A stretch of DNA of 64,000 nucleotides from Thozetella sp. PMI_491 (GCA_021432635.1 MU270032.1:310001-374000), one strand, 5' to 3'; positions 21,096 to 33,811 are shown, counted from the stretch's first letter. A program made the numbers and translations. The notes: generated from the sequence alone by a model not told the origin.

Positions 21096-21999
21096 CTGGT
21101 TTTTTATAGAGTTTTAATCAACCCCCTATCACTATTCTCGACTATAGCCACCGTACATAGACATATGCCTTCCAAGTATCATACTCTAACTGAAAAAAAT
21201 AGATAACAGGTACGAGCTACCGAAAGCCGTCTCTCCGTCGTAACAAGCCATAGCCAGTTATATTCACCTCTATTGCAATTCCCGGGATTATTCCTTGTAC
21301 TAATAGGTGGGAAAATGGAAACTGCCAGAACTCTCCGTGGATATTGGTTCCAACTTCGCTGGTACTTAGATTATTGAGATTGCGCTGAACTTTCAGCCAA
21401 TAGAGATTGCACTACAAATCTTGACATTCAAACAACGAATTACCTGAATCCTGTGCCACAGCGCCTGCTCTTACGAAGAGTCGTAAATTATTCTCCCCGC
21501 AACAGCTTGATCAATATTTTTCAGAGAACTAGTTTTCTCTACCTTCTCTCGTGTTTTTGGCGGTTGTTTTAACGTTGGAGGGCAGAACAATCCTACCATT
21601 CGATGACGGGACAAAAGCGATCTGATATATGACTAGTGCCATCCAATATCGTGAGGCTCAAGTTATCCCAGGTTTCAATTGCGAAAGACCAAGGTAGGCC
21701 GGAAACAGAATAAGAATGAATAGCATACTTAGATCAATCCTAATATGGTTTGAAACTGACTTCGCCCTTCATTTGATCAGTCTGGCAAACGCCCCGTTCG
21801 ATTGGGGTGGAAGTCTCAGAAGTTGTCTTTGTAGTCGGTCTGAGTGATGAGTATCTAGCGAGCCATGATGACGTTAAAGTATCTACGTCTATTATCGACT
21901 ATTCATACCTTAGACAGCATGCGGCGCCTGTGAGGTCGTTCGTGTTTGTTACATGTTTGACTGCGACAAGGCATGGCCATAACACAACAGGCCACCCTT
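21096..21999. other. Intergenic between convergent genes
   Basis: 904 bp between the ends of the HeLo-like gene (+) and the UstYa-like gene (-). No supported gene. Confidence 0.5.
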
Positions 22000-22952
22000 T
22001 CAAAGGATATTTTCCTCCTCTGGTATCAAAGTATTCCGCCATGGCATCGCTCCGTTTTCGTTAGCCCATGCCAGCAACGCGTCGTAATCCGCACACACAT
22101 GCTTCGAGCCCCAGCCCGGCCCCGCCTCGGTGAGACCCTCCAAGCTTGTATCAGCAGCACACATAATGGACTGTCGTAGGTAATCAAAGCAATGCGTTGA
22201 ATGGTGAGCCACTTCCTCTGTCAGGTTGAGACCAGCAAATCCGGTCTGAAAATGCGTGATGATGTATGACTGATACCAGATTAATAAGACGCCGCCTTGT
22301 ACCACGTGTTCCGCAGCAGGGAGCCAGTGATACATCAGGGCTAGAACGGTAAAGACATACGAGACAGTGAAGCTGATGGAAGACAGACACCATGTATCCT
22401 GGACCATCGGTATGGGGCCCAACTGATACAGTGTAAGGCTCCCCGAGACCGAAGGACTTTGGGTCTTTGATTTGAACGTATCCTCGGGCGTCTGTGCCGG
22501 ATTAGCTCTGGTTAGTCGGCCTTTTTTAATAATATTTGTAGTCAGCAGAAGGTATTTACCAGAACTTAGCTCAACCCAGTTGTGCAGGGTTCTAAGGGTG
22601 CTCCGGCTACTCTCGAACATGTCATCATGCAAGTACCGCTTGTCCTGCACAAAAGTATATGTTTTTCGAGGAACTACACGGTTAAGGATTTCATATCAGC
22701 ACTTTTTCTGAGATCTAATTAGACTCGACCACACATACATGTTGGAACAGGCGATAAGCTAGGCTTCGTTTTGCACGAAGCAGGAAAGATCAGCAGTGCG
22801 GCAATAGAGACAGCCATAGCGCACTCTAGGGCTAGCCGGAGGTACCACATCAGCTTTCGCGTGCGTTTATCCTCTCGAGTCGCGGCTTCCGAGCTCAGCG
22901 CAGGCGATAGGAACGCCTGTTTCTCCTCTTCGTCTCCATCTTTGTGATCCAT
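22000..22952 (-). CDS. UstYa-like protein (DUF3328)
   Basis: Four exons: 22952-22739, 22673-22560, 22491-22361 and 22269-22000; 242 aa. A cytosolic N-terminus is followed by one membrane helix (about residues 38-60), then the family blocks FPRKTYTF, DDMF, LHNWVELSSDARGYV, and the two His/Cys motifs FHQLHCL and HSTHCFDYLRQSIMCAAD. The HxxHC pair is the proposed metal or catalytic site. The two motifs are in different frames in genomic DNA and join only after a 91-nt intron is removed. UstYa proteins catalyse oxidative cyclisation or hydroxylation in fungal RiPP (ustiloxin-type) and other secondary pathways. No RiPP precursor, peptidase or second UstY protein is visible nearby, so its pathway is unknown. 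Confidence 0.93.
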
Positions 22953-23778
22953 GCTAGGCTATCAATACTGCATGGACTGGAACATCTAGGCGATGTTCAT
23001 TCGGAGGCCCTCCCTGGGACTGGAACGTTGTGCGTGATGATTACCCCAAAATATTGAGCAACGTCCGGCCAAGAGAAAAGGCCATTTTACGGACCTGCCA
23101 ACGTGTAGATATTTATGGAGATAATTATTCCGCCAATTTTGTGGCACTTCGCTTTTAGGCTAATGTCGCGGGCATTTTCCCCCACAAACTCAATGTAGCC
23201 ACCGCCGCGATGATCGGCAAGCGGAGAATTGGCTCTGGATTCCCTGAAAAGTGCTCGCGTTTGCCAGCGAATCAGGGCCTGTGATGAGTTGGTAGAGTGA
23301 AAATCGATATCTATTAATCCCAGACATATAACTAATGCAAGGCAAGGCGGGAGGTATTACCAGGTTAGGCCATAAGCCACTGATAAAGCGCCCTCTTTTC
23401 TAAAGACTACGTGTCTGCAGGGAAAGGCATTCGCCGCTTTTAAAGCATGTCGGGGCAACCACACACACACGAGGTAGAGTAGCAGCCTTGAGGATGCACA
23501 TGAAAAGAGGCACTTATCAGTTCGAGTTGCCGCATCTCGTCATTATCAAACGCTGAAGATGGCAGTTTATATGCTTCTATTTTAGGACGGGAAGGCCGAG
23601 GAAATGGAGGGATCCGGACGTGGAGAAATTGCTGTGAAGAAAAGAATATTCCAAGCCAGGCATCAGCGGGCAACCAAATATGATCCAATTGGAGAACATA
23701 TCAGGGAGTGGACAGACAAAGCGCAAAACTCATGCGGATCTAAAATTGCAGTGCTGTTGTTGTTGCTGCTGCTGCTGC

Positions 23779-23824
<46 letters not shown>

Positions 23825-24454
23825 CTTCTTGTTGCTGTTGCTGCCTCTACCGGTGCACGCAATTGCTGCGACAATTCTACTAATTCGCATCCCCTCGAGA
23901 ATTCGAGAGGTAATTTCAACAGCGTACTGTCCTTCGTCATTTTTCCCGCACTCTCCTCAGTCCTGCAGCTTGCGAGCTAGCCATCTCGCAATTTGATTCG
24001 AAAAAAGAGCAAGGCAGGAGGCGGGCCTGAAACGTGAGAGTGTATGAGTTGTGAGTCGAGATCGGCGGCAGCCTGCAAGTTGATTTCAAATTGATATTGA
24101 TTTTCTGCGCAGCTGAGCAAGTCAGGCTGGCGGCGGCAACGGTGAGTCGGTATTCTCGCTGGAAGCAGGCTACCTAGGTTGGTTTACCTGGCAACGAAAG
24201 AGGTACCTAATCCTCGGCACTCTGGCGTGACTATTCTATGACTGGCCCTCTGCTCTGACGTATATCCCACATTCAAAAGATTCGTATCGAGATTAGACCC
24301 CTTGTTATTTTCTCTCAAGCTAGGTACTTATAGCTCCACAATGTCTTCGATCTCACAATCTCTTCGTGGCATCCACAGCCGTGGCACATTGTAGTTCCAT
24401 TCTTTCACCGTAACTTCATGCCTCCTACAGTTGCATGACAGAATACAACTGGCT
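22953..24454. other. Intergenic, 1.5 kb
   Basis: Upstream of the UstYa-like gene and downstream of the xylanase. The only structure found is the CTG/TTG microsatellite at 23752-23844. Frames through it would give poly-Leu, poly-Cys or poly-Ser/Asn and are not credible genes. Confidence 0.6.
23752..23844. repeat. CTG/TTG trinucleotide microsatellite
   Basis: About 31 trinucleotides alternating CTG and TTG, nearly uninterrupted. It lies between genes, and no flanking frame shows coding sequence. Confidence 0.92.
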
Positions 24455-25321
24455 TTAACTGGTGGTCAGGGTATACTTGGAGTTGCCGCCCGCACTTCCC
24501 CAGCCCTCAGTAGCCAAGACCTGGTAGTCGTGAGTTCCTAGATTCAGCCCCAACTTCTTCCAGCCATCAAAGTGGTTCTTGATAGTGACCGTGCCGCTTC
24601 CGGGACGGGGATCGCGCCGGTTCGAGATGTACTGCGTGAAGGTTGCGGTGCCGACAATAGATGGCTGGTTGTTCTGGGTGTGCTTCCAGACATCGTATGT
24701 CGACCCGTCGCTCTCGATCGTTCCCACCTTCGTCCCCTGCGCAGATCCTTTGTTGTCCGAGGTGTATTCCTGAACACTATTCATGCCTAAGTGTTAGTAA
24801 TTTCCTAGAATAGATACTTATGTAGCTACCAGGAACATGTCTCAAGAGCCGGAGCCCAAGTGCTCCCGATATTCGACGAAGACGGCAATAATGGACATGG
24901 GAAAACAGACTAGTATTCTACAAGCGGATTCTTCGTCCAACCGTAGACAGAGACGAGTACGGTGCCGCTAGAGCGCGATGTCGAACCGTCAAAGGTGATG
25001 TTCCTGAGCAGGCATCGTGTCAGCACGTCTCGGAGAGCCGTAGTATGCAATCGGTATGTCTCAGTCCTACCTCTCACTTCCGGTCTTCCAGCCCTTTCCG
25101 ACGACAAAATCTCCCGCGCCGGAGAAAGTCACTGAGTATCCATTGCTAGAAGGGGAGAAGTTGACATTGCCGCCGGTCTTGTAGTTCTGGTTGTAGTCCT
25201 GGCGGCGCGCGAGATTGTGTGGCCCAATTACGAAGTCAGGCGCGTCGGGGTCGGCGGTGGGGGCCGCGAACACTCCGCCGAGTGCCGAGAGGGCCAGCGC
25301 AAGGTGGCTTAGAGAAATCAT
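24455..25321 (-). CDS. Secreted endo-1,4-beta-xylanase, GH11
   Basis: Three exons: 25321-25071, 25003-24911 and 24776-24455; 221 aa, the normal GH11 length. The signal peptide MISLSHLALALSALGGVFA is followed by a short pro-region ending in a Kex2-like ARR before QDYNQ. The mature protein is one jelly-roll: GGNVNFSPSSNGYSVTF, GKGWKTGS, ITFDG, VYGWTKNPLVEYY (nucleophile Glu), YDVWKHTQNNQPSIVGTATF, and YQVLATEGWGSAG (acid/base Glu). Both catalytic Glu are present. The second intron (24777-24910) has an atypical GTCTGT donor and needs the second AG after its ACTAAC branch point; using the first AG creates a stop. The product degrades plant xylan outside the cell. Confidence 0.9.
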
Positions 25322-26637
25322 GATGGCCGTTGTCTGCGTATCTGGGGCTAGGCAGGTCCTAAGAGGTGAGCAGGGCGCATGGGGCTGGCCGGAACACCTC
25401 CTCCTCGACCTGCTGCTTGGCGCTGGTCAGTATTTGTAACCGCTCCAGGGCCTGGGTGCGCGGCTAAATCTGCTCGGCGGGGCACCATCAACGTTACGGT
25501 TTACGAGGGAGTCCATATGGAGGATATCGTGCTGGGCTGGTGGTCACAGTGGTCGTTTGCGTCCCCTCCGAATCTTCGACAAATCAGGTATTAGATAGCA
25601 CGCCTCCATACCCCGTGGGGTAACCGGGATGCTGCCGGCTCTTGTGTGCTGCCAACGGTATATAGCGAGTAATAATGGGGGGCTTCGGGAGGGCTAAGCT
25701 TTAGCCAAGCCTTCAGGCTAAAGGAGAGCACCACGGAGCCTTATTTCCATCGGCCTTCTTATTACCAACGTCAGTCGTCCCGGTCTCGTAGCTACAATCT
25801 ATACACCAAACTAGATTAATAAATTATTGGAGAAGACCATCTCTCCTTGGACCATCCGTTTCATCCACTGCCGTCAAGCTTGTGGGGATTCATACCTCCC
25901 CCCTATCGCAACTTGCGCTGCAACTCCACTTTCGGTAGATCATCTCCGCTCGATCTCTGGTCGGAACGGATCAAGGGACGAACATCCATGGACCGTCCTG
26001 ATGCTGATGGCGGCATACAGGCTCCGGATTGGGGAATGGGCCGAATTCTACCATAATTGCCTCAACTGCATATCGGTTGCGTGTCTCGGGAGGGTCACAT
26101 GTCGAAGGATAGGAGAGAATCTCGCATGTAGGCGCAGCGACCGGTGGAGCCGTTCGCGTGGCTCAGGAGATTCGTGCCAGGTTCCATGGAGTTGCAGACC
26201 AGAGGATTGGTGTTTCCGGCCGTACCCAGCTCCCACTCTGGGTCGTATGTATATTCTAAACGACCCCAGTTTGGACTCTATTTACCAAGCGACATCGAGT
26301 TAACTCTGTTTGGCATTAAATATACCTTTAGATTGTTTTGGAGGCATCCACTTAACGCCCGTAGCTCGTCACACCCATCACGCGGAAGAAAAAAGCGAGA
26401 GGGCAGCAAGCGAGCGGGCAAGTGCGCCCAAACTCTCACATCGATCCGGTCCGGCAGCCATAGTACCATGGAGCGTTTAAACTACTAACCTAGGGCATCT
26501 CTCTAAGTGGACTGCCTATGTCTTGGCATCAATCATCAGATGCTCACTTTTATGAAAGAATACGGTCGCTATGTCAGGGGAGCTCTTTTGGTCCGTCCGG
26601 GCGTGACTACAACTTGAGGTGGCCAAACTCCACTGCA
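25322..26637. other. Intergenic, 1.3 kb
   Basis: Between the xylanase start and the permease 3' end. Open frames at 25827-26488 have no family features and shift frame repeatedly; no gene is called. One CGGTCCG heptamer occurs at 26447. Confidence 0.5.
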
Positions 26638-28830
26638 TTATTTCATCCAAACCCAAAGCCATATGCGGAATCTTCGGAAATTTTCCCAGTTAAAAAGGTC
26701 GTCCGTATCGACCAGCGCAATCTGGCCTCGTCGTGGGACCGATATGGCCGTGTAAGGGCGGGGGTTCTGCAGCTCTTTTGTTGCCCTCCTCCGCCATCTA
26801 AAGGGGTTCAGACCCCAGAACTTAATCTGATAGAGTATGAATATCACTGTGAGTACTGCTATCTATGGTAGCGTATCAGCACTCGAGCTGGTGGAGGAAC
26901 CATGGCAAACATACCGAGATATAGCATCCAATGAAGTCTTCGATGCTCATGGGCTGCACGAACGTCCGCCAGCCATTGAAGAGGATGAACAGCACGCATG
27001 AAATGAGTGCGTACCATGCCCGCAGATACTGGCCGTGGGACCTGTATGGGTATTGCGGGCTGTCGCGATTGTAAAGCTGCCGCACCTCTGGGTCGTCCTT
27101 GTTGGTGATGTTGTCGTCCTGTCCTTCAGCTGCTGCGTTTACACTGCTGCTAGTCAGCGATCGCGCCCACTCTACCCATCTCGGAGCCTACGCCGGCCGA
27201 CATACCATTTGTAGAACTCAATAAAGCTAGCTGAAATAAGAGCATAGGTGATGAGCATCGACATGACACACATCCGTACCATGCGACCCAGGATCTACTT
27301 AGTGTTAGGGGATTCTACTCGCTGGGGGGTGATTTAATCGTCCCACATACCACTTGGGAGCCTTCGTTGTTTGCTAAGAAACCTAGGAGCCCAAAGCATG
27401 CACTGAGCAACACGGCAGCATGAGGTACTCCGTAGCTCGTTTTTTCGAGCCGGCGACGCAGTGCTTGCACAGGGCCCCACCGCGGCCAAGCATCGGGGAT
27501 GCTCGCCAGAGCATGTAGAGTGCGAGAGGCGTTATACAGTCCATTCGCCCCGGCCGTCGTGGCCGAGAATATGATGAAATCGTTGATGAAGTACGGCCAC
27601 CCAGTCATCCGGTTGATCACTGTCGAAACGACGAACACCGAGTTCTGGCCGTAGCCGAAGCTGATGACCTGGTTGTCAGCAATCATTGGATATGTGTACG
27701 GCACGTTGAGTCCCACTGTAAACGTTGCCAGCGTGTATAGGGTGATGATGCGTAGCGAGATCTTGCGTGTCGCAATCTTGACTGTCTCTTCAGTGCGCAA
27801 GTCTTTGTTCTCGGCTGCTGTTATAGAAATCGTTTCAAAGCCGATCATGCCGAAGAGGCAGGTCGTCATGGCATCCCACATTGCCCCAAGCTGAGCGCCA
27901 CCACCCGTAGCCACATGTCCGTTGGGAAGGGTTATGTTCTGAGATGCAAACGAGTAGGGCTGGTTGTAGGTCCAGAACGGCCCATGCTGGACAGGTTGGA
28001 TAATATGGATTACGACATTGAGGACAATCATGAGGATGATGAAGAGCATCTTGATGAGGCCGAATACATACTCCACGCGCCCGAGCTGCTTGACCGGCAG
28101 CATGTTGACCAGCAGCATAATGAGGAGGAAGCAAGCAACCAGCACAGAGGGCGAAATGCCGGGATAAAACTCGAGCGTGTGGTTGGGATAGTTGGCTTGC
28201 GCCAGCAGCTCTGGAGGATACCTGAACTGGAAGATATGTGTGATAGCCACGAGCTCGGCGGCTATAAGCACGATCCATGAGAACCTCCGACAAGTCAGCA
28301 ATTGTAAATCTGCAGGAGCTAGCTTCATTCGAGTGGAGATGGAGAGGAAAGGCCCTACCATGTCATCCAACCCGAGGTGAAGCCCAGAGATTCGTCCAGA
28401 AAGCGACGTGGGAATTCGATCAGCGGTCCCCTAACGGGAAAGAGAGCCGTCATCTCCCCGAGACAGGCGGCGCTCGACCACAGGACGGTTCCGCTTAAGA
28501 TATACGCCAGGAATCCGAGGCCCGGACCCGCCAAGTAGATGACTCGCCCGGCCTGCAGAAACAGCCCGATGCCGATGCACTGGGAGAAGGACATCATGTT
28601 GACATGGCGCTCGGAGAGGACCGGTCTGAGGTAGATTAGACGACCGCAGGTTGATACGGGGAATACTTCACGGTATACCTCAGCTGGTTCGGGGGTGCAG
28701 GGAGAAGGTCTTCCTCGGTCTGCACCGTGTGGAAGTAGTCGGTGGATGGGGTGCCCGTCGACTTCGGTGCATCGAAGTGCGAAGGAGGGAATCCCGGCAT
28801 CGGGTTTGGGTATTCTCGAGTTTCGTTCAT
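26638..28830 (-). CDS. Amino-acid permease (APC superfamily, yeast amino-acid transporter type)
   Basis: Six exons: 28830-28679, 28625-28359, 28284-27351, 27294-27206, 27143-26915 and 26862-26638; 631 aa. After a 50-residue cytosolic N-terminus comes the conserved first helix region LSERHVNMMSFSQCIGIGLF, then SGTVLWSSAACLGEMTALFP, GPLIEFPRRFLDESLG, and GFETISITAAENKDLRTEE. These define the fungal general amino-acid permease group with about 12 helices. The last exon restores the typical tail (IKFWGLNPFRWRRRATKELQ and LFNWENFR). I chose the ATG at 28830 because upstream sequence has no conservation. A plasma-membrane, proton-coupled amino-acid uptake role is expected from the family. Confidence 0.9.
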
Positions 28831-29709
28831 CGCGAGGGGAGTTAGTCGCTGTGAGGTCGATGATTCTCGCGCTAACGGCACCTAACGAGGAGCAGGACGC
28901 AGTCGTAGGACTTGGGAAGAGTCTATACTTTTTTACTTCCTCTACCCCCAGCACCCATCTCCCTCCTCGAACATCTGCGCCATGCGGAAAATTCCGCCCG
29001 CCTTTTCCTCGTCAGGCCTATGCCAGGGCTGAAGGTTCAACGCGTCTCACCGCAGCAGCCTTATGGCAACTAGGTGGTCACTAGTAAAACATGCCAGACC
29101 AATCGTCATATCGCAGACCCCTCATGACCCAGACGCCACCGAGTAGTGCCCAGTCACAAGCCAGCACGCCCTCAAACAGCAGGCTTCTTTCCGCGAAAAC
29201 GAGCTGAGCGCTTGTGTAGCAAAATGCGCGGTTTCTGACTGTTCCCAAATCCTGTGGGCCAATGGGTTCGTGCGAATTCGCAATCGGCGGGCGCCTCAGA
29301 CTAGAATGCGAGCCGGTGGCGTAATTACCTGATTTCGAAATACGTTATCCCGCCATTGCTGAAGCCTGCGTTGTCCCCTCCCCCTCTACATTTCGTGATC
29401 GTGGTTCGCGGGCTCGCCCTCCTCGTCCGGCCCTTCCAACAGAGCCCATTGCAGCCCCCAGCCATTTCCATGCCAAGATACCTTGTACACCCGTCCTGGG
29501 CCCGACCGTAGGGCTGAAATGGCGAAGAACCGATATACGCCTAGTCTTAAATGATCCCAAGTCTTTTTGTACCTGGACCTGCCTGCCCAAGGAGGGGCCA
29601 CTTAGCCAGGATTCTCGCATCCGTGCCTCGCCCAACCTCCACTTGGCAGTCTTAAATGATTGACCCAGCGGCGTGGCACCTAGGAACTGATCTCCCACGA
29701 CAAGGTACC
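28831..29709. other. Divergent intergenic region
   Basis: 879 bp shared by the permease (-) and the beta-propeller-like gene (+). No gene supported. Confidence 0.5.
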
Positions 29710-31943
29710 ATGGCCATGGAGAGCTTTGCCGAGCGGTTGAAAGCGATGGAGGAAAAGATTCCGGTAGAAGAGGAGATTTACTTTGTCGTCAACTGTCCGA
29801 GTCTACATCTCATACCGGGAGGTTTCCTCGACCCTGGGCGTCACTATCTCGCCGACGTAAGAGTTCTCTGCTACTGAAGTACCCAAATACATGATTCCTC
29901 CTGTTCCGCTCTTGCGTGGCTAATCGACGCAGGGTCTCTGGGGGTCCGATCGTTACTTTTGCCCCCAGTGCAAGCAGGTAGTCACGAGATCGCGACAAAT
30001 ATCGGGTGGGAGTCGCAGCATTCCGAGTCGCAGCATTCCCACTACGCCGTCCCCAGGAGCTATTTACAGCTTACCCATTATACAAGGAGATCCTAATCCC
30101 GTGCGCAAATATAGTCCTTCTCCTGCCCACACCCCAGTACAACTCGGTGCGACACCCCCCTCGATGCCTGCGCAAGAATCTCGCACCTCACTGTCTCGGA
30201 GCAGCCCAGACAGCCGCCTAACGCAGGTCCTATCACATCCTTCATCGCTAATGATATCCGGTGTGTCCGTTCCCAATTTTCGGCCGTACAGCCCCGCCTT
30301 ACCCGAGGTAGTGCAGCGCCCGGAGGACTTTGGACCAGAGCGGGCTTTGGTGCCAAAGGCTCCATCAATCTTCTCAGGAAGAAACCCGCGGTTTCCTCTA
30401 TTTAGACGTTCCGGAACGTCAGAGAAGCCGGCGAATTGGCGCCAGAGCACAAGCTCAGCATCGGGAGACAGTACAGAGCTATCTTTGCCCAAGTTGTTGT
30501 GCTTTAGCTTTTCAACGAATGGCGAGAATCTTCTGCTGTGGAAGAAGGAGAGCGAGTGTCTTGTTCGCATAGAGCTAGCCTCGTCAGGCGGACGGCAGAT
30601 TGACTTGACGGGCCTGCTTTCTGGAAACGGCCTCGGGGGCTCGCTTGGGATCCGATACGCTGCCGAAGGGGATACCGTCATCGTGGTAGTTGCTACATAC
30701 AACCGCGTAGGTCGATCTAATCTCGCTTCCTCGCTGTGATTCTCATGTAGATCATGTACTAATGACGAGATAAAGAATCTTGTACTTGGGCTTCTGGATG
30801 CCAGCGGTCTCCCCCACCTCACTAATCTTCAACAATTGGACGGCCGCCTCGAACCTTACAGCCTCGCGATCTCGCCAAACAACTCTTTCGTCGCACTAGC
30901 GCTAGGGGTGCAGGTCTTACTGTTTGCTTTTAACGGATTCGAGCTCCTTTGGAAGGCTGGTTTCGAGATACCCGAGCTGCGGGATCCCGCAGCCGTGCGG
31001 TTCCAGGCGTGCAGTTTTGCATCCGACAGCGCCTCCCTAGTGGTTTCCACGCAAAGAACAGACCGACAGAGGTCAAGCCTCGACGACGTGGTACAAACGT
31101 ATGTCTGGAAGTGTCAGGTGGGAGAAAATCCTCCGGTCAAGCTATGGCCTTGCCGGATGCCAACGGTGGGATGACATCTGACGCCGAGTCTTTGCTATTG
31201 CTAATCTGTTCTCATAGGATGCCCGGGGATTGACCTCAATTCATTATTCTCCATCCCTATCGACTGCCTTTATATCTGGCTTGACCGCGACCCGATACCC
31301 AATGTTCCTCGCCCATGCAGCGCAGCCGGCACTGCCGCTGCCCAAAAGCACTACAGAATTCCGGGTCCTTTGCTCCTGCATCGCTCCACCGCCCGATGAT
31401 TACGTCGTGTATTTTTTGGATATCACCAACAAGCTCTTCCACGCCGATCTCCGATCACGAAAGATAGAAATGATTGCCGACTTGAGCAGGATCCGGGGGA
31501 TTTTAAAGGTGTCAGAAGAGCCCGCAACTCTCGGGGTAACATCCAGCCACAGGTTGACGGTATTCTGGAGGCAGGGCCCGGGACTGTGGGCGCTGGATGT
31601 TGAACGAGGGCGGGTCCAGACCAAGAGAAACCTAAGAGAGCTGTGGCGGGACTCAGTAGGCGACTAGCAGGCCTTGAAGGATAATCTCCCAAGCTAGTTA
31701 ACGCATCACGTCTCTTGCTTGCAGCATGGGGCTGTATCAAGGCCATGCCCAGATTTGGGCCACTCAATCATGCATGCGATCGTCGACTTCTCTGGTGAAG
31801 TACGAATGCTGGATCAACTGCTTGAGGCTGGCCATGGCATAAATGCTCGATCAAAGAGTAGTTCAACCTCGGCGTTTGGTTCTGTTCGAAATAATTCCGC
31901 ACGGAGGGTTCGAAAATTTCAGAGCGAGGGGCATATTTGGTAG
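29710..31943 (+). CDS. Hypothetical protein, possible beta-propeller; 3' end decayed
   Basis: Five exons fit: 29710-29856, 29933-30706, 30770-31165, 31218-31655 and 31725-31943 (657 aa to the first in-frame stop). The N-terminus has a possible zinc knuckle (CPS...H, then YFCPQCKQ near residue 58), then a long Ser/Pro-rich region. Repeated strand patterns such as LLCFSFSTNGENLLLWKKES, YSLAISPNNSFVALALG and ACSFASDSASLVVSTQ resemble WD40/propeller blades, though no clean WD repeat is seen. I do not recognise the family. Introns are 76, 63, 52 and 69 nt; the fourth (GTAGGC...GCAG) restores frame past the stop at 31665. Protein-like sequence continues beyond 31943 in other frames (next entry), so the true C-terminus may be lost. 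Confidence 0.6.
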
Positions 31944-32235
31944 CGATTGACAACGTGGTAGGTCAATTTTTTACAGTGCCGCCAAGTGCTGCGGCAAGGA
32001 TGTCATGAACGCTTTAGACGGACAGCTAGTAGGACTTGACCCAGACTTGGTCGGCAAGGAGGGGTAGACTGCAACGAGCTATTTCAGGGAAAGGCAGCCA
32101 TATTCGTTGGGGTTGACGAGGCCGGTATATACAGAGGACATACAAGCATTCGAGGAATTCACCGCCAACATGAGACAACCAAAGGGGAATAATAAGGAGG
32201 AAAAGGACTTCAGTGGACGGTGCTGTGTCTTCTAA
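31944..32235 (+). pseudogene. Decayed 3' continuation of the propeller-like gene
   Basis: Immediately after the TAG at 31941, another frame reads YLVAIDNVV, then a third reads MNALDGQLVGLDPDLVGKEG, a TAG at 32065 and, in the same frame, YFRERQPYSLGLTRPVYTED through GRCCVF and a stop at 32233. These look like one protein tail broken by small indels and one TAG. The terminal CCVF resembles a CaaX prenylation box. Unrecognised introns are possible but none fits cleanly. Confidence 0.45.
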
Positions 32236-33811
32236 AGGAGAAGATGTACTCTATGACGCCCTATAGTCGCCAGGTATAAGAGCACCTCGATTATAGCTGT
32301 CGGGCAATCATTATAAACCCCTTTGACTTTTCTTTAAGTCATTTAATAGAGAGAAAAGTGTACGCAATGTGATGTCCTCTATAGAATATGTATGGGCCAC
32401 CATGCCCGCTGCGTTGATGTGTTACAGTCGGTAAAGGTGCAAACCTGCTACTCGGAACTACCTAGGTTTAGTCACACTACTCGCACTAAAAAGCCTACAA
32501 TCCAACTCATGTATCTTTGCTCGCCTCGTACGAGACGGAGGCCAGCCAAATATGATGGATTGAAAGCCAGTAAACGTTTCTTTTAGTTCTCTGCTAGCCT
32601 TTTGGCTCGAGTGGCCGCTTAATTCCCACGCTAACAGCCCAACAAACAGGGGCTGTATTGTCTGTTCACTAGCCTCGACCGTTGTCGGCGGCGTAAACTG
32701 CGCGGGTGTGGCGAAGCGACGACAGGAGCTGCCCCTAATTGTAATATCATGCATACTGAGATCTATCTCGTGAACGCATCTATGGCAATGCGTGACCTAG
32801 GCCAGACGACACGCTGTATACATGTTACGACCGTGGGTCATCCCACGAAAAAAGTCCAGGATTTTTTCGGCAAGCCTAGGCGTCTATGGGGCATGTCGTA
32901 TGTTACTTTCGGTAGCCCCACGATTGTGGCTCTGGGCTTGAGTTTGGCACAGCACATCGCGGGGTAGACCTCGCCAAAAGGCCTCACATAGGCAGGCACT
33001 TTATTTCCCGCGTCGCCCGATGCAGCATCGGATACAGTCAAACAAACAAAATGGGGACGTAAAGATAATGCCTTTTCCCCTGCTTTTAGATTGTCCATCG
33101 CGTATATACTGTTAGTCTTGATAGGCTAGACAATTTGAAACCGCTATATGGAGGTATTGTCGGGCGGAACATTACCAACAGGAAAGGTAAAGATCCCTAA
33201 AGAGAGCAGAGCCTCGTGTTGAGCCGGCAGACGAGCCGTAGCCACACCTTCGCGCTGACATGGCTCCTTATCCGGGCCGCCCACCCCTACCGAAGCCTAT
33301 CCGTAAAAGCTTGTATCGATATTGGCCTGGAGGCGGGTGTGGCGAGCGCAGTGAATAGGGGTTATCAACTGGCCGGGGTAGAGGGGATCACATCAGCGGC
33401 CCCAAAGGGGAAAAGTCTGGGGCACACCACACTCTATCCCGACTAGCCCAAGGCAGGGACAATCTTATTTTTTCGGAGATGAGGCACGAATCCGGCGATG
33501 TGCAGATCCCCCCGGGGGGGCAAATGTACAATGGGTTGATTTTGGCACCGTCGGTACCTGACTCCTCACGGGCCCGACTATCTTCATACAGGTATCGCAG
33601 GCATCTTAGTCTAAGGTAGGCTTAGCCATCATGCGGCTGAAGCCTAGTGTGCACGCGTTTAAACGCCGACGGCTGTGTCGCAGGACTACATTATAGTTGT
33701 CGGCGCCGTTTCTTGGCTAGTGCTTCGAGATGTCTCCAGCCACGCCAGCGCCAGAGCTCAGCTCGTCCATTCATTTTTTTTGACACTCGTTTGCCATAAT
33801 CTCATCAAGTC
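32236..33811. other. Intergenic, 1.6 kb
   Basis: Upstream region of the GH55 gene. Several open frames, none with recognisable domains. Confidence 0.5.

Noticed and set aside
23604..23996. Poly-Leu, poly-Cys and poly-Ser/Asn open frames
   Set aside because: They exist only because of the CTG/TTG microsatellite; flanking codons show no protein signal.
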